Assembly (NCBI GenBank): GCA_028583685.1
Contig: JAMXIF010000221.1
Span: forward strand, 437,362 to 501,361
DNA: 64,000 nucleotides
DNA from: Petaurus breviceps papuanus
Taxonomy: Eukaryota > Chordata > Mammalia > Diprotodontia > Petauridae
Direction: 5' to 3'
Below are positions 45,101-56,288 of the stretch, in pieces. A program made the position numbers and the translations under genes. The stretch's first letter is position 1, and every line of letters starts with the position of its first letter. The notes under the pieces are model-generated. The model did no database searches and was not told where the DNA came from. It saw only the letters and a list, made by a program, of their open reading frames with translations.

Positions 45101-47524
45101 AGGGCTGAAGGAGAAACGGGAGAGTTTTTCCAAATAAGGCAATTCGTAATCTGACACGGCCATTTTTTGGTCTGTTTAAAGATCACCAAAAAACTGCTCT
45201 CCCAAAAAACCTCTTTGGTGCATGCTGCAAGGGTTGCCCTCTACTGAGAAGTGAGGAGATGCTGACCCAGGGGGCTGAAGGCACTGTGAGACTCTGAGGC
45301 AGGATTCGAACCCAGGCCTCTGCTCTAGCGTGCAGTGCTAAACCACCATTTCTGTTTCCATCCCCACAACCCCTTTATCACCCTTATTTTCCTCTGCCTC
45401 TTTCTTCCAATTTTTCACCTTCTTTCTCTCCTCTGGGGGGTGCCAGGAGTATGGAGGGCATGGAGAATCACAGACTCTCTGAGTTAGAAGTAACTTGGAG
45501 GTCATTCAAGTCAGTACCCTGTGTGAACAGGCATTCCTGAGAATGAACAAGATCCCTGAAAACAAGTCATTTGGTCAGAGCTTTTATTTCCTCCAGTGAT
45601 GGAGATCTCAAGCCTTGACAAGGCTATGTACTGCACTGTGGATCAACTGGTATTCTTAGCCTAACCCAGGACTCAGTCCTCCCACCTCTGGTCTTCTTCA
45701 GATAGGATCCCCACCCCCAGGCAGTTGCCCCTGAAACTGTTCTATGAGGCATTAGACACCAATGTAGAGTTTACTCCCAAAACAACTATGAACAGAGCTC
45801 TTGTGCAGCATGGGATGGCTTTGAGTTTATCTCATGTAGCTTTACCCAGTGACCACAGCAGTGATAATATCCCCAGATACTCCCCAAAGTAACAAAAGCA
45901 GATCCACCCAATGTGAGAGGCGGAAAAGGCCTTGGCAGCTCATGCATCTCACTTCCACAGGAAAGGAATCCCTGCTCTACCCAACCCCAGAAGGGCTGCT
46001 TGAGGCTACTTGAAGTTTCCCAAGGACAGGAGCCCACCCCTGCCCAGGCAGCCATCCCACGTAGGGGCCAATTGAGTGGTTAAGATGTTTTTGGTTTTTT
46101 TTTTACTGATATCAAGCTGAAAATTTCCTCTCTGGAATATCGGCTGATGCCTTTGGGTTCTGCCCCCTAGCTTCCTCCCAATGTTTTGAGTATGACAGAT
46201 TGATGGGGATAAGTAAATCTTGCACGGATGGGACTAGGTGAGGCAAAATTTAAACCGAGGTCTTCTTGATTCTGCCATGTCCAACATCTCATTAATTAGA
46301 ACACTACAATTCCTCTTCAAGGTCACTTAGCTTGCATGGGAGTGATAGAGCTGGGATCAAAAACCAAGCCCGGAGACCCACAAGACAGAGGGCCAACCCT
46401 GGAAATGCTCCCTGCTGCCCTCCTTCCATGTCTTTGCTTAGGCTGTACCCCCCACCCAGAATGCCCTTCCCATCTCCATGTATCCAATGAAGTCCTATTC
46501 ATGCTTTATTTTGAGATTGATTTTATTTTTCTCATCTTCTGCATTTGTAGATTCAAACGGAATGCCACACAATTTTTGACAATTCACTGACTCAAAATCA
46601 AAGCAAACAAAAAAAATGCATGTGCAAGTATTTGTTTGTGCAAGAACAGGGCCACAGCAGAACTTTACTACCGAGGTGATCTAGCTCTTGAGTCCTCAGA
46701 CCCGTGCATGGGATACTGATCATATACACGTGTAGATATGGAAATAAATGCGCTCTGGATAATCTTGGAGCCACAATAAACACCAGGTCACTTTTTAGGT
46801 ACACCACAGAGAAAAAGACGCACAATTTGCAGTCTTGAGTGACGCAGTCTTCCACCATTTTCACCCTGAAAAAAGCCCATTTTCATGCCAAATATGCAGC
46901 TACAACTCCCAGAATGCCCAGTGACTCGAATCCAGCTTGGATCGGTGCTGCCTTGTTCTTCTGATGCTACTGCTCTACACACCATCTATTACTTAGGAAA
47001 ATAGTCTGCAGGCTTCTTTAAGCACATTTCCTGACTCTCCTCATCTCACAAAAGAAGCTCGCCCTCATCTATGTAAGCACCCTGTGCGGCTGTGCAGAGA
47101 TCCACCTACTTAGCGAGCAGCTCATTTGAATACTGGGGATTGACCCTGAGGCAAGAAGATGAATTTTCAAAAGTACACTATTTGTGAATTGCTGATATTA
47201 TCAAATCCAGTTATTATTACAAAATGAGGTAATATCTGTTCTTTAAAGATAGAAATATGTTAAAATACAATGGAGAGAATTTTTTAAATCTTTGGCTAGC
47301 ATGAAGGATTCCTTGGTGATCCGTTCAGTGCAAATACCAATCAAAGGATGATCCAGTAGCCTGTGCCATGTGCTGTTGGGATTAAAGATCAGAGTCGTGG
47401 AACCCCTGAGATCACATTCAGGTGAGTGAAGTGTCTGCTGCTTCTCTTTGTGGAGCCATGTTCACTGATAAAAATGAAATACACTGTGAGTGGGGGTTTT
47501 TGTTTGTTGTGTTTTGTTTTAAAG
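45101..47524. other. Intron/intergenic, old repeat scraps
   Basis: MIR/MIR3-like scraps at about 45280-45350, 45475-45560 and 46235-46300, and an L2-like piece at 46400-46500 ('CCACCCAGAATGCCCTTCCC'). The part next to 47524 may be retrocopied SLC6A15 3'UTR; its poly(A) end is not certain, although the T-run at 46091-46102 is a candidate. No gene is supported. Confidence 0.4.
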
Positions 47525-47628
47525 CTACAGGTCAGATTCTGGCATGTTGGGAACACCTGCCAATAAGTGCCCTATTCCATACTGTCTACTGGAAGCTGCA
47601 TCAAGAATTGGAGAACCCCTTTACTTTT

Positions 47629-48089
47629 TTTTTTTTAAAGCAAGTGGGGTTAAGTAACTTGCTCAAGGTTACACGGCCAGTTACTTCTGGGTGTGGTGCT
47701 GAGTATCTGAGCCCAGATTTGATCCAGGTCATCCTGACACTGGAGCCGGTGCTCTTACTCGCTGAGCCACCTGGCCACCCCTAAGCAATTGGGGTTAAGT
47801 AACTTGCTCAAGGTTACACGGCCAGGTGTTTCTGGGTGGGTGCTAAGTGTCTGAGCCCGGGGTTTGATCTCCAGGTCTTCTCAACACTGGAGCCGGTGCT
47901 CTTACTTGCTGTGCTACCTGGCTGCCCCTACTTTTTTTTTTTAAGCAATCGGGGTTAAGTAACTTGCTCAAGGTTACACAGCCAGTTACTTCTGGGTGTG
48001 GTGCTGAGTATCTGAGCCCGGATTTGATCCAGGTCATCCTGACACTGGAGCCGGGGCTCTTACTCACTGAGCCACCTGGCCGCCCCTTA
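47629..48089 (-). mobile_element. SINE trimer inside the SLC6A15 pseudogene
   Basis: Three antisense SINE copies: type 1 (47636-47781), type 2 (47783-47929), T-run, type 1 (47936-48087). The unit is flanked by near-identical CCCCTTTACTTTT (47616-47628) and CCCTTTTACTTTT (48090-48102). The T-run between copies 2 and 3 begins TACTTTT, suggesting that the type-1/type-2 dimer landed in the A-tail of an earlier monomer. Confidence 0.85.
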
Positions 48090-48880
48090 CCCTTTTACTT
48101 TTGATAAATATTTTTACCAAAGTCTGGAGAAGGCACCCCACTTGCTGTCTTTCCATGAATGAGGCTGGCATCATCTCCTTATAAATTAGAGGCTTCTTTA
48201 ATGATCTGTCCTCTTTTATAGGTCACAGACACTAAATTGCCAGAAGTGTCATCAATAAGGTTGCAACACTGAACAATGAAGACTGTTGGGGAGTATTGCT
48301 AACACCATCAGACACATCCAGAGGCCAGACCCCAAGTTGGAAAACTCCAGATTTCTTCAGCAGCCTTATCTTCTCTCCATGAATTATAGGCAGGTCGACT
48401 TAATCCAATTTGAACCATGCTGGTGATCAGGAATGATGACAGCATTAGGGGAGACACATATTTCCACGTATAGTAGTAATATCCATTAGGAGCAAAGCCC
48501 AGCATAGCCTTCAGATCTCCCATTACCTTGTCTAGGCTATAAATAGTTGACACAACAATATTCTCTAACATGACCACAATTAACAAAGGCAAGGTGGCAG
48601 AATGGTCGTGGAACACTGCGAGGAAATAATTTCCAGCATGTTTCACAGATATCAGGCCCATTGAAAATGCTGGAAGACAACAGACAACAGTGAATATTTT
48701 CTCCCTGACTCGGAAGACACCGACAATAGGTGTGATGATTCCTTCCATGTCCCCAAACATGGCGCCAAGCCCAGAGTGCATAAGCACGAGAAAGCACATC
48801 ACAGACTGGAAGGAAGAGGCCGGGAAATGAGCCATTTCTTCAGTGAAAGCAAGAAAAGCTAAGCCCGAACTCTGTACTGC

Positions 48881-48942
48881 TTTTTTTTTTGGAGGAGGTA
48901 AGGCAGGGCAATTGGGGTGAAGCGACTTGCCCAAGGTCACAT
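48881..48942 (-). mobile_element. Truncated SINE in SLC6A15 pseudogene
   Basis: T10 run then 'GGCAGGGCAATTGGGGTGAA' up to 'CAAGGTCACATG': only the 3' 60 bp of a SINE, splitting the pseudogene between the codons for DKAIQ and the GLAFLAF stretch. Confidence 0.8.
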
Positions 48943-49699
48943 GCCCTGTATGGCTTTATCAAGATCATCTTCAGTTAGACAGAGGCTGAGATGAGGGGCA
49001 GGGAGTTCTTCTTTCTTCACCTTCTCCATGATATCATAAACAATATGATCATCTTGAGCAGTTATGACTGAAAACTTGATCCATGAGGAACTATGTCTTG
49101 ACTAACATCACCCATTTTGAGAAACTTAACAATCATCTCGGAATTTTGAATAATGCATTTCTCATTTATGATGTTTGCTTCGGAGCCCACGACAGCAAAC
49201 ACTACCAATGTGGCCAGGACAGAAGTGAAAAAATTGATGGAGGACAGCAGGGCCGCATCAAACTGGCAGCTGTTGCAAGGACATGGCCAAATCCCAGCCC
49301 TAGGGCAAGAATACCGAACCAAAACCAAAACCCTGAGCAGCTTCTCTCTGGACGTTGGCCTTCAACATCATTTCCAACTCACGGGAAGCAGATGAAGGAT
49401 GCCATCAATCGACCCTTCTAAAAGCAGTGTTCTGGTGAGAACACACACAAGTACCACCTATGGGAAAAGTCACCGAAATACACGAGTCGGCCTGGACACT
49501 GAATGCCTGATTATTGCCAAGCCAGCCGAGAGCCTGTCAGCAGACTGTCGCGCTCCAGTCCACGTCGCCACTTTCTGAGATGGAGCCGGAAATATTCAAG
49601 ACTTCTCTCTACCAGGAATAGGTCGTGGCCAAACTCCACATTCCGGCTCCGCCAAAGGGTGAGAAGTCTTGCTCCTCAGACGGCACTGACCCGGTGGAA

Positions 49700-50545
49700 G
49701 AGGGTGCTGAAAAGACTGTGAAAATAACCAGCTCCAGTCAAAGATCCCATTGTAGCAGAGGGCCGGCCCCCGCAGGCCCAACGCACACGTGGCCAAGCCG
49801 AGCCCACCTACTTAGGGCTCCCGGAATTCCACACCCCAACGTTTCCTCTGCGGATTCTTTGGCCAACAGCGACTACCAGGGAAGAAAGCGGGATGCAGAT
49901 TGTCAGCGGCAACAGGACGCTGGGCCTAGGCAGGCACCGCCTGGGTCCTGACCCAGGAATGGCCATGTGCGCGCATTCCCCAAGCGCACAGACGAGCCAG
50001 CCTGCGGCTCCCGGCCGGCCGTTCGCTCGCGGGCAGGGCCTTCTCCCCTCAAGTCTTTTGCCTCAGGCTCGTCACCAAGCGCTCCCCTCTTCCTAAAGGC
50101 GTCCTCGGAAAGGAGCTCCGGGCGGACTGCGTGGCGGCGGCAGCTGATGCTGCCTTTTCCACCTTGCTCTTTTTGGAAAATGGGGCGGATGGTTTAGGGG
50201 TTGGAAGGCTCCAAACATGCCACTCGGTACGAAGAAAAAGGCTGGAGAAAGTTGGAAAACCAGGCGTCGAGGTCCCGGGGAGCGCGCAGGGAGGCCAGCC
50301 GACTCCCAGGAGAGGCAGGGGCGGGGGCGGCGGCAGCGGGGTCCCGCAGAATGCTGTAGGAGAAGGTGGAGGTGTGGGTGGAGGCGAGGGAGCGCAAGGT
50401 GAGCGAGTGGGTGGCTGTGTGGGAGGGGGCGCCCATGGGCCCGGCCCTCCAAGAAGCGACTGGCAAAGGTCGGGGAGAGGGAGAAGGAAGCTGAGTTGCT
50501 CCCCCCCCCTCCCCGCCCCTGTCCCCGCAGCCCGCGGGGCTTGAC
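49700..50545. promoter_or_regulatory. CpG-rich, GC-rich stretch
   Basis: High G+C with many CpG (for example around 49960-50040 and 50260-50340) in an otherwise AT-rich, CpG-poor window. It overlaps the 5' third of the SLC6A15 pseudogene and extends about 450 bp beyond it. It could be an orphan CpG island, or the retrocopied GC-rich 5'UTR of the parent mRNA. Open frames here (up to 168 codons, P-rich or G-rich) have no recognisable domain. Confidence 0.65.
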
Positions 50546-50559
50546 CCAGAGACATCCGC

Positions 50560-50740
50560 AGCCTATTTCATTTTAAATTTGTGGAATAAAGCAAGCACTT
50601 CCATAACAGTACAATTAAAAAGATGATTGCACGTGCAAATCCACTGTACCCAACTCGCTATTCCTTTCAAATATACAACAAAATTATGTAAATTTCTTTT
50701 TTTCCCCTTTTTTTCTTCCTTCCTCTACTCCCTCCATGGA
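50560..50740 (-). mobile_element. L1 3'UTR-like fragment
   Basis: 'AAGCACTTCCATAACAGT' matches the L1 3' region at 59706 and 56951. Short and diverged. Confidence 0.5.
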
Positions 50741-50785
50741 TGCTATTAGACACAAATTATATATATGTTTGTGTGTGTGTATTTG

Positions 50786-50895
50786 TGTATCCATCCATCC
50801 ATCCATCCATCCATCCATCCATCCATCTACATCTATCTGTCTGTCTATCTGTCTGACTGTCTGTCTATCTATCTATATATCTGTCTATCCTATAT
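50786..50895. repeat. (ATCC)n and (CTGT/TATC)n microsatellites
   Basis: Ten ATCC units, then CTGT/CTAT tetramers and a short TA run. Likely polymorphic. Confidence 0.95.
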
Positions 50896-50929
50896 GTATG
50901 TGTACAGCATTCAAAACTTCTCCCTTTCC

Positions 50930-52262
50930 TGGAACCAATGGTTCCACCTATGGATGACGTGGTGGTGGCTGGTGGAGAACCTGTGTTTTCTTGATGTTAA
51001 TTGTTAGGCCAAAATGAGCTCATGCAGCAGAGAATTGAGCCATACTTTTTGGATCTCAGCTTCAGAGGCTGCATTGGGTGCACAATCATCTGCAAATAGA
51101 AAGTCATGGACTAACCCTCCCTCCACTTTAGTCTTGGCTTGTAGCCTTTTCAAGTTGAAGAATTTGCCGTCAATGCAGTAGCTGATCTTGATGCCATGCT
51201 CCTCCTCACTGAAAGCATTTGACAACATGGCTGAAAACATCATGCTACAAAGCAAGCACACAGTTTTGTTTCACTCCATTGGTAACTGGGAAGACACAAG
51301 TATTGTCCATTTATCTAGAACCCAGGCAAACATGCTGTCATGAAATTCATGTACAATGTTGATGAACTTCTCTGGGCAACCAAATTTGGACATATTTTTT
51401 CCATAAGTCCTCACAACTAACAGTATCAAAGGCCTTGGTCAGATTGACAAATGCTGTATACACTTTCCTTGGCAGTGTACTTTCCAGGGATGTACACATT
51501 GATAGTGGGGCTGACACATACATTGCCAGAGCCAGCTCAGTGTTTGGGAGGCTTGGAAAGAAAGTATGGGAAAGAAGGAGTATTAGAGTGACTACCAGAC
51601 TGAAGAACTACAGAGCTGTTGTGCTGACCTCACTGCTATATGCCTGGGAAAGCTGGACAGTCTACCAGCGCCATGCCAGGAAATAGAATTGCTTCCATTT
51701 GAGTTGTCTTAGGAAGATTCTGAAGATAGCCTGGCAGGAAGAGATAAAAGACACTGAAGTCTTTACTCCAGCTAAACTGCCAAGCATTCTGACTCTGTTT
51801 CAGGGAGGGCAACTCTGATGGGCCATGTTGTTCGAATGCAAAAAAAAAAATGTACACTGGCCAAAAAGACTTTTATGGAAAACTCACAAGGGCAAGTGTT
51901 CAGGTGTGGTCAGAAGGAGCGATACAAGGACATTGTCCAGCTCTCTCTTAAGAGTTTTGGAATTGATTGTGTGACATGGGAGACACTGGCACAGGACCGC
52001 TCAGCATGGCACGCCCTCATCAGAGAAGGTGCTGTGCTCTGTGAGCAAAGCAGAATTGAGAGAGCTCAAAGGAAATTCAGGATGCACAAATTTAGAGAAT
52101 CCACCCCAATCTTCTCATGGATTATTTGTGCTTGACTGGTGGTCGAGCATTCCGAGTTCTTATTGGTCTGATCAGCCACAATCGGACACACTGAAACTTG
52201 ACTTTAGCATAGTGATGTCATTTTGGGCCTCTTTGAGAATGAAGGACAACAGCCAGCCAACT
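50930..52262 (+). mobile_element. RTE LINE with 5' inversion (twin priming)
   Basis: 50930-51455 is antisense RTE RT: on the minus strand LTKAFDTV, then GIKISYCIDGKFFNLKRLQAK, FLFADDCAPNAASEAEI, and INIKKTQVLHQPP. At about 51456 the strand flips, and the plus strand continues with FLGSVLSRDVHIDSG, RASSVFGRLGKKVWERR, YRAVVLTSLLYAWESWTV, down to the RTE 3' end 'GTGATGTCATTTTGGGCCTC' at 52215-52240. In an intact RTE these blocks are consecutive in one strand. The inner breakpoint is placed to within a few bases only. The element is 5'-truncated at the AFD region. Confidence 0.85.
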
Positions 52263-52515
52263 ATTCATATACACACACATGTGTAAAATTATTCTAAATG
52301 TACTTCTATTTATCAGTTCTTTCTCTGGATGCAGATAGCACCTTTATTCACATGTCCTCCACACTTAATTGGGGTATTTATAATAGTCAGAAATAGCTTG
52401 TTCCCTCAGTCATTCTTGAAACAACATTGCTGTTACTGTATACAATGTTCTCTTCATTCTGTTCATTTCTCTATTATTTCTGAAGGTCTTTCCATGTTTT
52501 TCTAAAACCATTGAG
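52263..52515 (-). mobile_element. L1 3'UTR fragment
   Basis: 'TTCTTTCTCTGGATGCAGAT' and 'GCTGTTACTGTATACAATGT' match antisense L1 3'UTR. Confidence 0.7.
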
Positions 52516-52519
52516 GCCA

Positions 52520-53110
52520 TTATTTCTTTTTTTTTTTTTACTAAATTATTTATTTTTAGCTTTCAATATTTATTTCCATAAGTTTTAAATTTTCTCCCCT
52601 CTCTTTCTTTCCCCCTCCTCAAGAGGGCATGATCTGACAGGTTCTACATATAAATTCCTATTAAAGATATTTTTATATTAGTCATTTTGTATAGAAGAAT
52701 TAAAATCAATGGGAGGAGCCATGAGAAAGAAAAAACAAAACAGAACAGAACAGAGAGCAAATGGTCTGCTTCACTCTGCATTCAGACTCCATAATTCTTT
52801 CTCTGGACGTGGAAAGAATTTTCCATCATCAGTCTTTTGGAGTTGTTTTAGGTCCTTGCATTGCTGAGAAGAGCTAAATCTATCAAAGTCAGTCATTGCA
52901 CAATGTGGCTGTTATTGTGCACAATGTTCTCCTGGTTCTGCTTGCTTTACTCTGCATCAGTTCACATAAGTCTTTCCAGGTTTTTCTGAAGTCTGCCTGC
53001 TCATCATTTCTTATAGCCCAATAGTATTTGATTACATTCATACACCGCAACTTGTTCAGCCGTTCCCCAATTGGTGGACATCCCCTCAATTTCCAGTTTT
53101 TGGCTACCAC
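52520..53110 (-). mobile_element. L1 3' end, 5'-truncated
   Basis: Poly-T at 52528-52541 is the A-tail. 'TTCTTTCTCTGGACGTGGAA', 'CACAATGTGGCTGTTATTGT' and 'CAACTTGTTCAGCCGTTCC' lead into the ORF2 C-terminus on the minus strand. It abuts the exon-2 block at its right. Confidence 0.85.
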
Positions 53111-53124
53111 AAAAAGAGTTTGCT

Positions 53125-53530
53125 CTGGTATTGTGCACAGTGCCTCGCATCCAGAAGGTGATCAGTAACTGCTTGTTGAAAGACTGTACATTCAACTATC
53201 TCAGAAAATTTGAGTTTAATATAAGGAAATCTTCTGGACAAGTAGCACTGGAACTGGACAGTCTTCCCTCCCTCCCTCCCTGTAAGTCTTTCTTTGGCTT
53301 CTTCCAATATGTGTTGGGTTGTTACCTGTGAGGACTCTTCTACCTCTGGGGGTCTGTGATACTGTGAATGAAATATTCATTAGACCCCCTCACCTTTTTA
53401 TTCCATGCAGGAACCCACTTGATGATAGATATTCTCGGTCTGATCTACTCAGAAGGAGACCCCAGTTGGATCAAATCTGTCCTTTACTGGATAAAGAGGG
53501 TGCAGAACTAACTCCTTGGGCAGACTGAAC
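53125..53530 (+). repeat. Segmental duplication, exon-2 block (partial third copy)
   Basis: Aligns with 57200-57560 and 8260-8570: 'CAGTCTTCCCTCCCTCC', 'GATACTGTGAATGAAATAT' and the exon 2 start. It ends inside the exon and is followed by an LTR-like repeat. Confidence 0.8.
53411..53510 (+). pseudogene. SULT2-like exon 2, broken third copy
   Basis: The acceptor TTCCATGCAG| is intact and the reading starts THLMIDILGLIYSEGDPSWIKSVLYW, close to the sister exon (THWMIDILSLIYSKGDPTWVKSVPYQ). The loop Trp after YPKSGT is Leu (TTG). After LYW about 14 nt of exon are missing or changed and the frame reaches TAA near 53505. Homology is lost soon after. No donor is found. Confidence 0.8.
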
Positions 53531-53559
53531 TATGTTTGGGACTATCAGCAAACCTGGAA

Positions 53560-54350
53560 AAGAGGTTCTCAGAATTTTGTGGGAAGTACAGAAGACCTCA
53601 GAGATCTTCTTTGCCTCCAACTTTCTAACTTAGCCAAAGGCTCTCATTTCCCTTTATCTCCATGAATGACTTAGAGATTGCTTTTCCCTGAAGGTATTTG
53701 CATAAGTTTTGATTAAAGGAACTGTTTGTTTGGACCCCTAGGTTGTGAGTGATTCAACACACCAGATCTGCAAAGGTCACAACTGAATCTTGAACTATTT
53801 AAGCAAGATACCAGTCATGGAAAGCAGGTAAAGGACAATAGGGATGACTTTGGTGTTAAATACAAAACTAAACAGAGCACAGAGTTGTAATGATAATGGG
53901 AATTTGAAGATGTTCCCTGTCCCTTAACAGGCCAAATGTAATCACATGGAGGGGGTGAGGGAGGAGCTTACTGAAAGGATAGAACAGGAAGGAGCAGGAG
54001 AGAGAGCGAGAACAGCTGGGAGCAAGCAGAGTGGAGGAAGACCGACTAACCTGAGTGAGAGAGGGGCATTTTTGCTTGGGGGGGGGGGCTGTTTTGTTTT
54101 AAAGGACTGATGGAGGGAAGTCTTGCGAATGCTGGTATTTGCTGCATGGGTTATGTGTACCAACTTCTTGGTTAATATGATGAATTTGGCTTTCTGGTTT
54201 TGTAAGTCAGTTTTCTGGTATTTGAATAAATGTTTTGGTTCTGTCTTCCATGTGGAGAGTCTGTTACATTTTGTGATTCACACCAGCATATTCATAGCTG
54301 CCATGGGTGCTGTGAATATCACATTGGAATTATAAGAGTATAACCCATAG
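53560..54350 (+). mobile_element. Probable LTR fossil (same family as 62330-63010)
   Basis: About 250 bp (54120-54330) match the reverse complement of 62350-62590, including 'TTTCTGGTTTTG', 'CAGTTTTCTGGTATTTGAAT' and AATAAA at 54225-54230. It is flanked by GA-rich sequence. No internal genes are seen. Read as a lone LTR of an endogenous retrovirus-like element, old; ends approximate. Confidence 0.5.
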
Positions 54351-54740
54351 AAGTTAGTTGCAATCACAAAGGAAAAGAGCCAAGAAAGGACCTTAGCAGA
54401 CACTTGGCCTCTTTTCTAAAAGGAGAGAGATAGTAATTTAAAATAGCACCAATTTAGAAGAAAAAAGAAAAGAAACACTCCTCAGTGAAACCACATGAAA
54501 AAGGCTGGCTGGTCACTAATATAGCATTTTACCATGCAAGGGAAAGTGCTATAAGGAAAACCTCTTGAGGGGATCTTGGCATGATACAATAGGGAAGTAA
54601 AATCTTTGCAAAAACACATTTAAGGAAGAAAATGGAAAGATAAAAAGAAAAAAAGGAAAAGAAAAACAGAAAGGTTTTCATGACTAACTGTACACCATCA
54701 AGGATAATGGAACCGTCATACTTGGACTCTAACATCATGA
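54351..54740. other. No recognised feature
   Basis: A-rich sequence (54440-54670) with no supported gene or named repeat. Confidence 0.35.
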
Positions 54741-54744
54741 CCGC

Positions 54745-55487
54745 TGGTGTCTAGTGTGAATCCCTCCTCAAACATTTTCAACCCCCAAGACCTGAGAAAG
54801 GCCTAAAAGCTGAACTGTCCAATCATGAGAGAGACATTTTGCCCACTCTGAGCTTAACCCACCATAATGCTTTGAGTGCTCTGGCATAACAGACATGCTT
54901 TGCTCTCTCGGCCCAAGTGCTCCTTCCTGTGTCAGCATCTACAAGGCCAGATGAAGCTGACCAGGAGCATTTTTCTGTTTATGACTGTCCAGGGCAAAAT
55001 GCCTTGAACTAGATACTATCTTGAATAATGGGACTTTTTCTTATGTTTCTTATGTCTATTCTATAGACACATGTTATGTTATGTCATGTCATGTCACATC
55101 ATGTCATGTCATGTCATGTCACTGATAAAACAAACACAGAAATCCTGGGTCTATAATTTCATTTGATACTTCTCCTATCTTATTATATTTACAACCTATC
55201 CAAGTAAGAAATTCCTTTCTCATATCATGCTTAATGTATATGAGACTATAATTTTGACTGACATAGGTATGCTGAGCCAGGAAGGGAGGGAGGGGTGAAA
55301 GGGAACTATTCTGAAGATATAAAGCCCCCTTTGTCTATCTGTCCTTGGCTTAATTCCACAACAAGATCCCACGCATATCTCTTGGCATGTTCCACAAACT
55401 TTGAGAGAAATAAACATGCACATGCGGCTTATTTCAGTTTGTTTTTCTTAGAATGAACTCTGTAATGGTCGGCATTAACAATGCCAA
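54745..55487 (+). mobile_element. Probable solo LTR fossil
   Basis: A promoter-like TATA element (ATATAAAG, 55317-55324) is followed 90 bp later by AATAAA (55409-55414) and a CA end near 55487, an arrangement typical of an LTR. A TG start near 54745 is plausible. A pentanucleotide microsatellite sits inside. No coding part. Unrelated to the other LTRs here as far as I can see. Confidence 0.45.
55068..55122. repeat. (CATGT)n pentanucleotide microsatellite
   Basis: About ten ATGTC/ATGTT units with one CACAT variant. Confidence 0.95.
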
Positions 55488-55559
55488 TAAAGGGAAGAGA
55501 GATGGGAAAAGCAGCCAGATTGGACCAAATACATGGTAAGGAGTTCTACGTGTGAAGCT

Positions 55560-56288
55560 AATACCAGATAGTTTTGATAATTACCTCCTTATAGCATAGT
55601 TTAACATCTGATATTGCTAAATCTCCTTTGTTTACACCTTTTTCATTATTTCATTTCATATTCTTGAATTTTGGTTTTCCAAATGAATTATTCTTTTTTC
55701 TAATTCTGTAAAATAAATTTTGGGTTAATTGGGATGGCGCTGAATCTATAAATTAGTTTGGGTAAAACTGTTGTTTTTATTATATTGTCCCTACCTACCC
55801 ATGAACAGTTAATATCTCTCCGATTATTTAAATTTGATTTGATTTTTATAAAATGTTTTTTATAATTTTGTTTTTATAGTTCCTGGGTTTGTTTCAGCAA
55901 GTGTATTCCCAGATATTTTATGCTGTCTAAAAATATCTTAAATGAAGTTTTCTTTTTACTCTCTCTTCTTGCAGAATTTTGTTTGTGATATGTCTGATGA
56001 TTTATGTAGATTTACTTTACAACCTGCAATTTTGCTAAAATTATTCATTGTTTCAACTCACTTTTTATTTGAGTCTTTTCCAAGAATGTCATCATATCAT
56101 CTGAAAAAGACATAGTTCTAACACACCATTCCCTATTCCGGTTCCTTCTTTTTCTTCTCATATTGCTATTACTAGGATTCCAGTGTAATTATGAATAACA
56201 GTGGTGACAAAGGCAATCCTTGTTTCACACCCGATCTTACCGAGGTCTCCAATTTATCCTCATTACAAATAATGCTTGTTTTTTTGCA
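55560..56288 (-). mobile_element. L1 ORF2 reverse-transcriptase fragment
   Basis: Antisense L1 ORF2: 'GGGATGGCGCTGAATCTATA', 'CCTACCTACCCATGAACAGT', 'TGACAAAGGCAATCCTTGTT' are the reverse of the conserved RT part after the FADD box. Broken frames. The EEF1A1 retrocopy begins right at its end. Confidence 0.8.

Larger units (their letters stand above)
47525..50045 (-). pseudogene. SLC6A15: SLC6A15 processed pseudogene
   Basis: SLC6A15 (B0AT2) is a Na+-dependent branched-chain amino-acid and proline transporter of the plasma membrane. On the minus strand an intronless copy is readable from near the N-terminal transmembrane region (GLGN at about 50000; VGQRIRRG...GVWN about 49880-49850) through FSQSFQHPLP (about 49720), [24 protein letters not shown] (49245-49180 region), [76 protein letters not shown], to the very C-terminus NMPESDL and stop at 47527-47525. 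Many stops and frameshifts. SINEs interrupt it at 47629-48089 and 48881-48942. It was probably made by L1 activity; it is inside the sulfotransferase locus on the opposite strand. SLC6A15 rather than A17 is favoured by NIIN/IVQNSE-type and [11 protein letters not shown] matches. Confidence 0.92.

Noticed and set aside
48308-48940. The 210-codon minus-strand frame as a living transporter gene
   Set aside because: It is only the longest open piece of an SLC6A15 retrocopy that has stops and frameshifts on both sides and SINE insertions.
50049-50555. P-rich and G-rich frames of 90-168 codons on both strands
   Set aside because: All three overlapping frames are explained by GC-rich composition. 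No domain, no splice context.
54745-55487. TATA box plus poly(A) signal as a host promoter
   Set aside because: The spacing and the CA end fit an LTR better, and no host exon follows.
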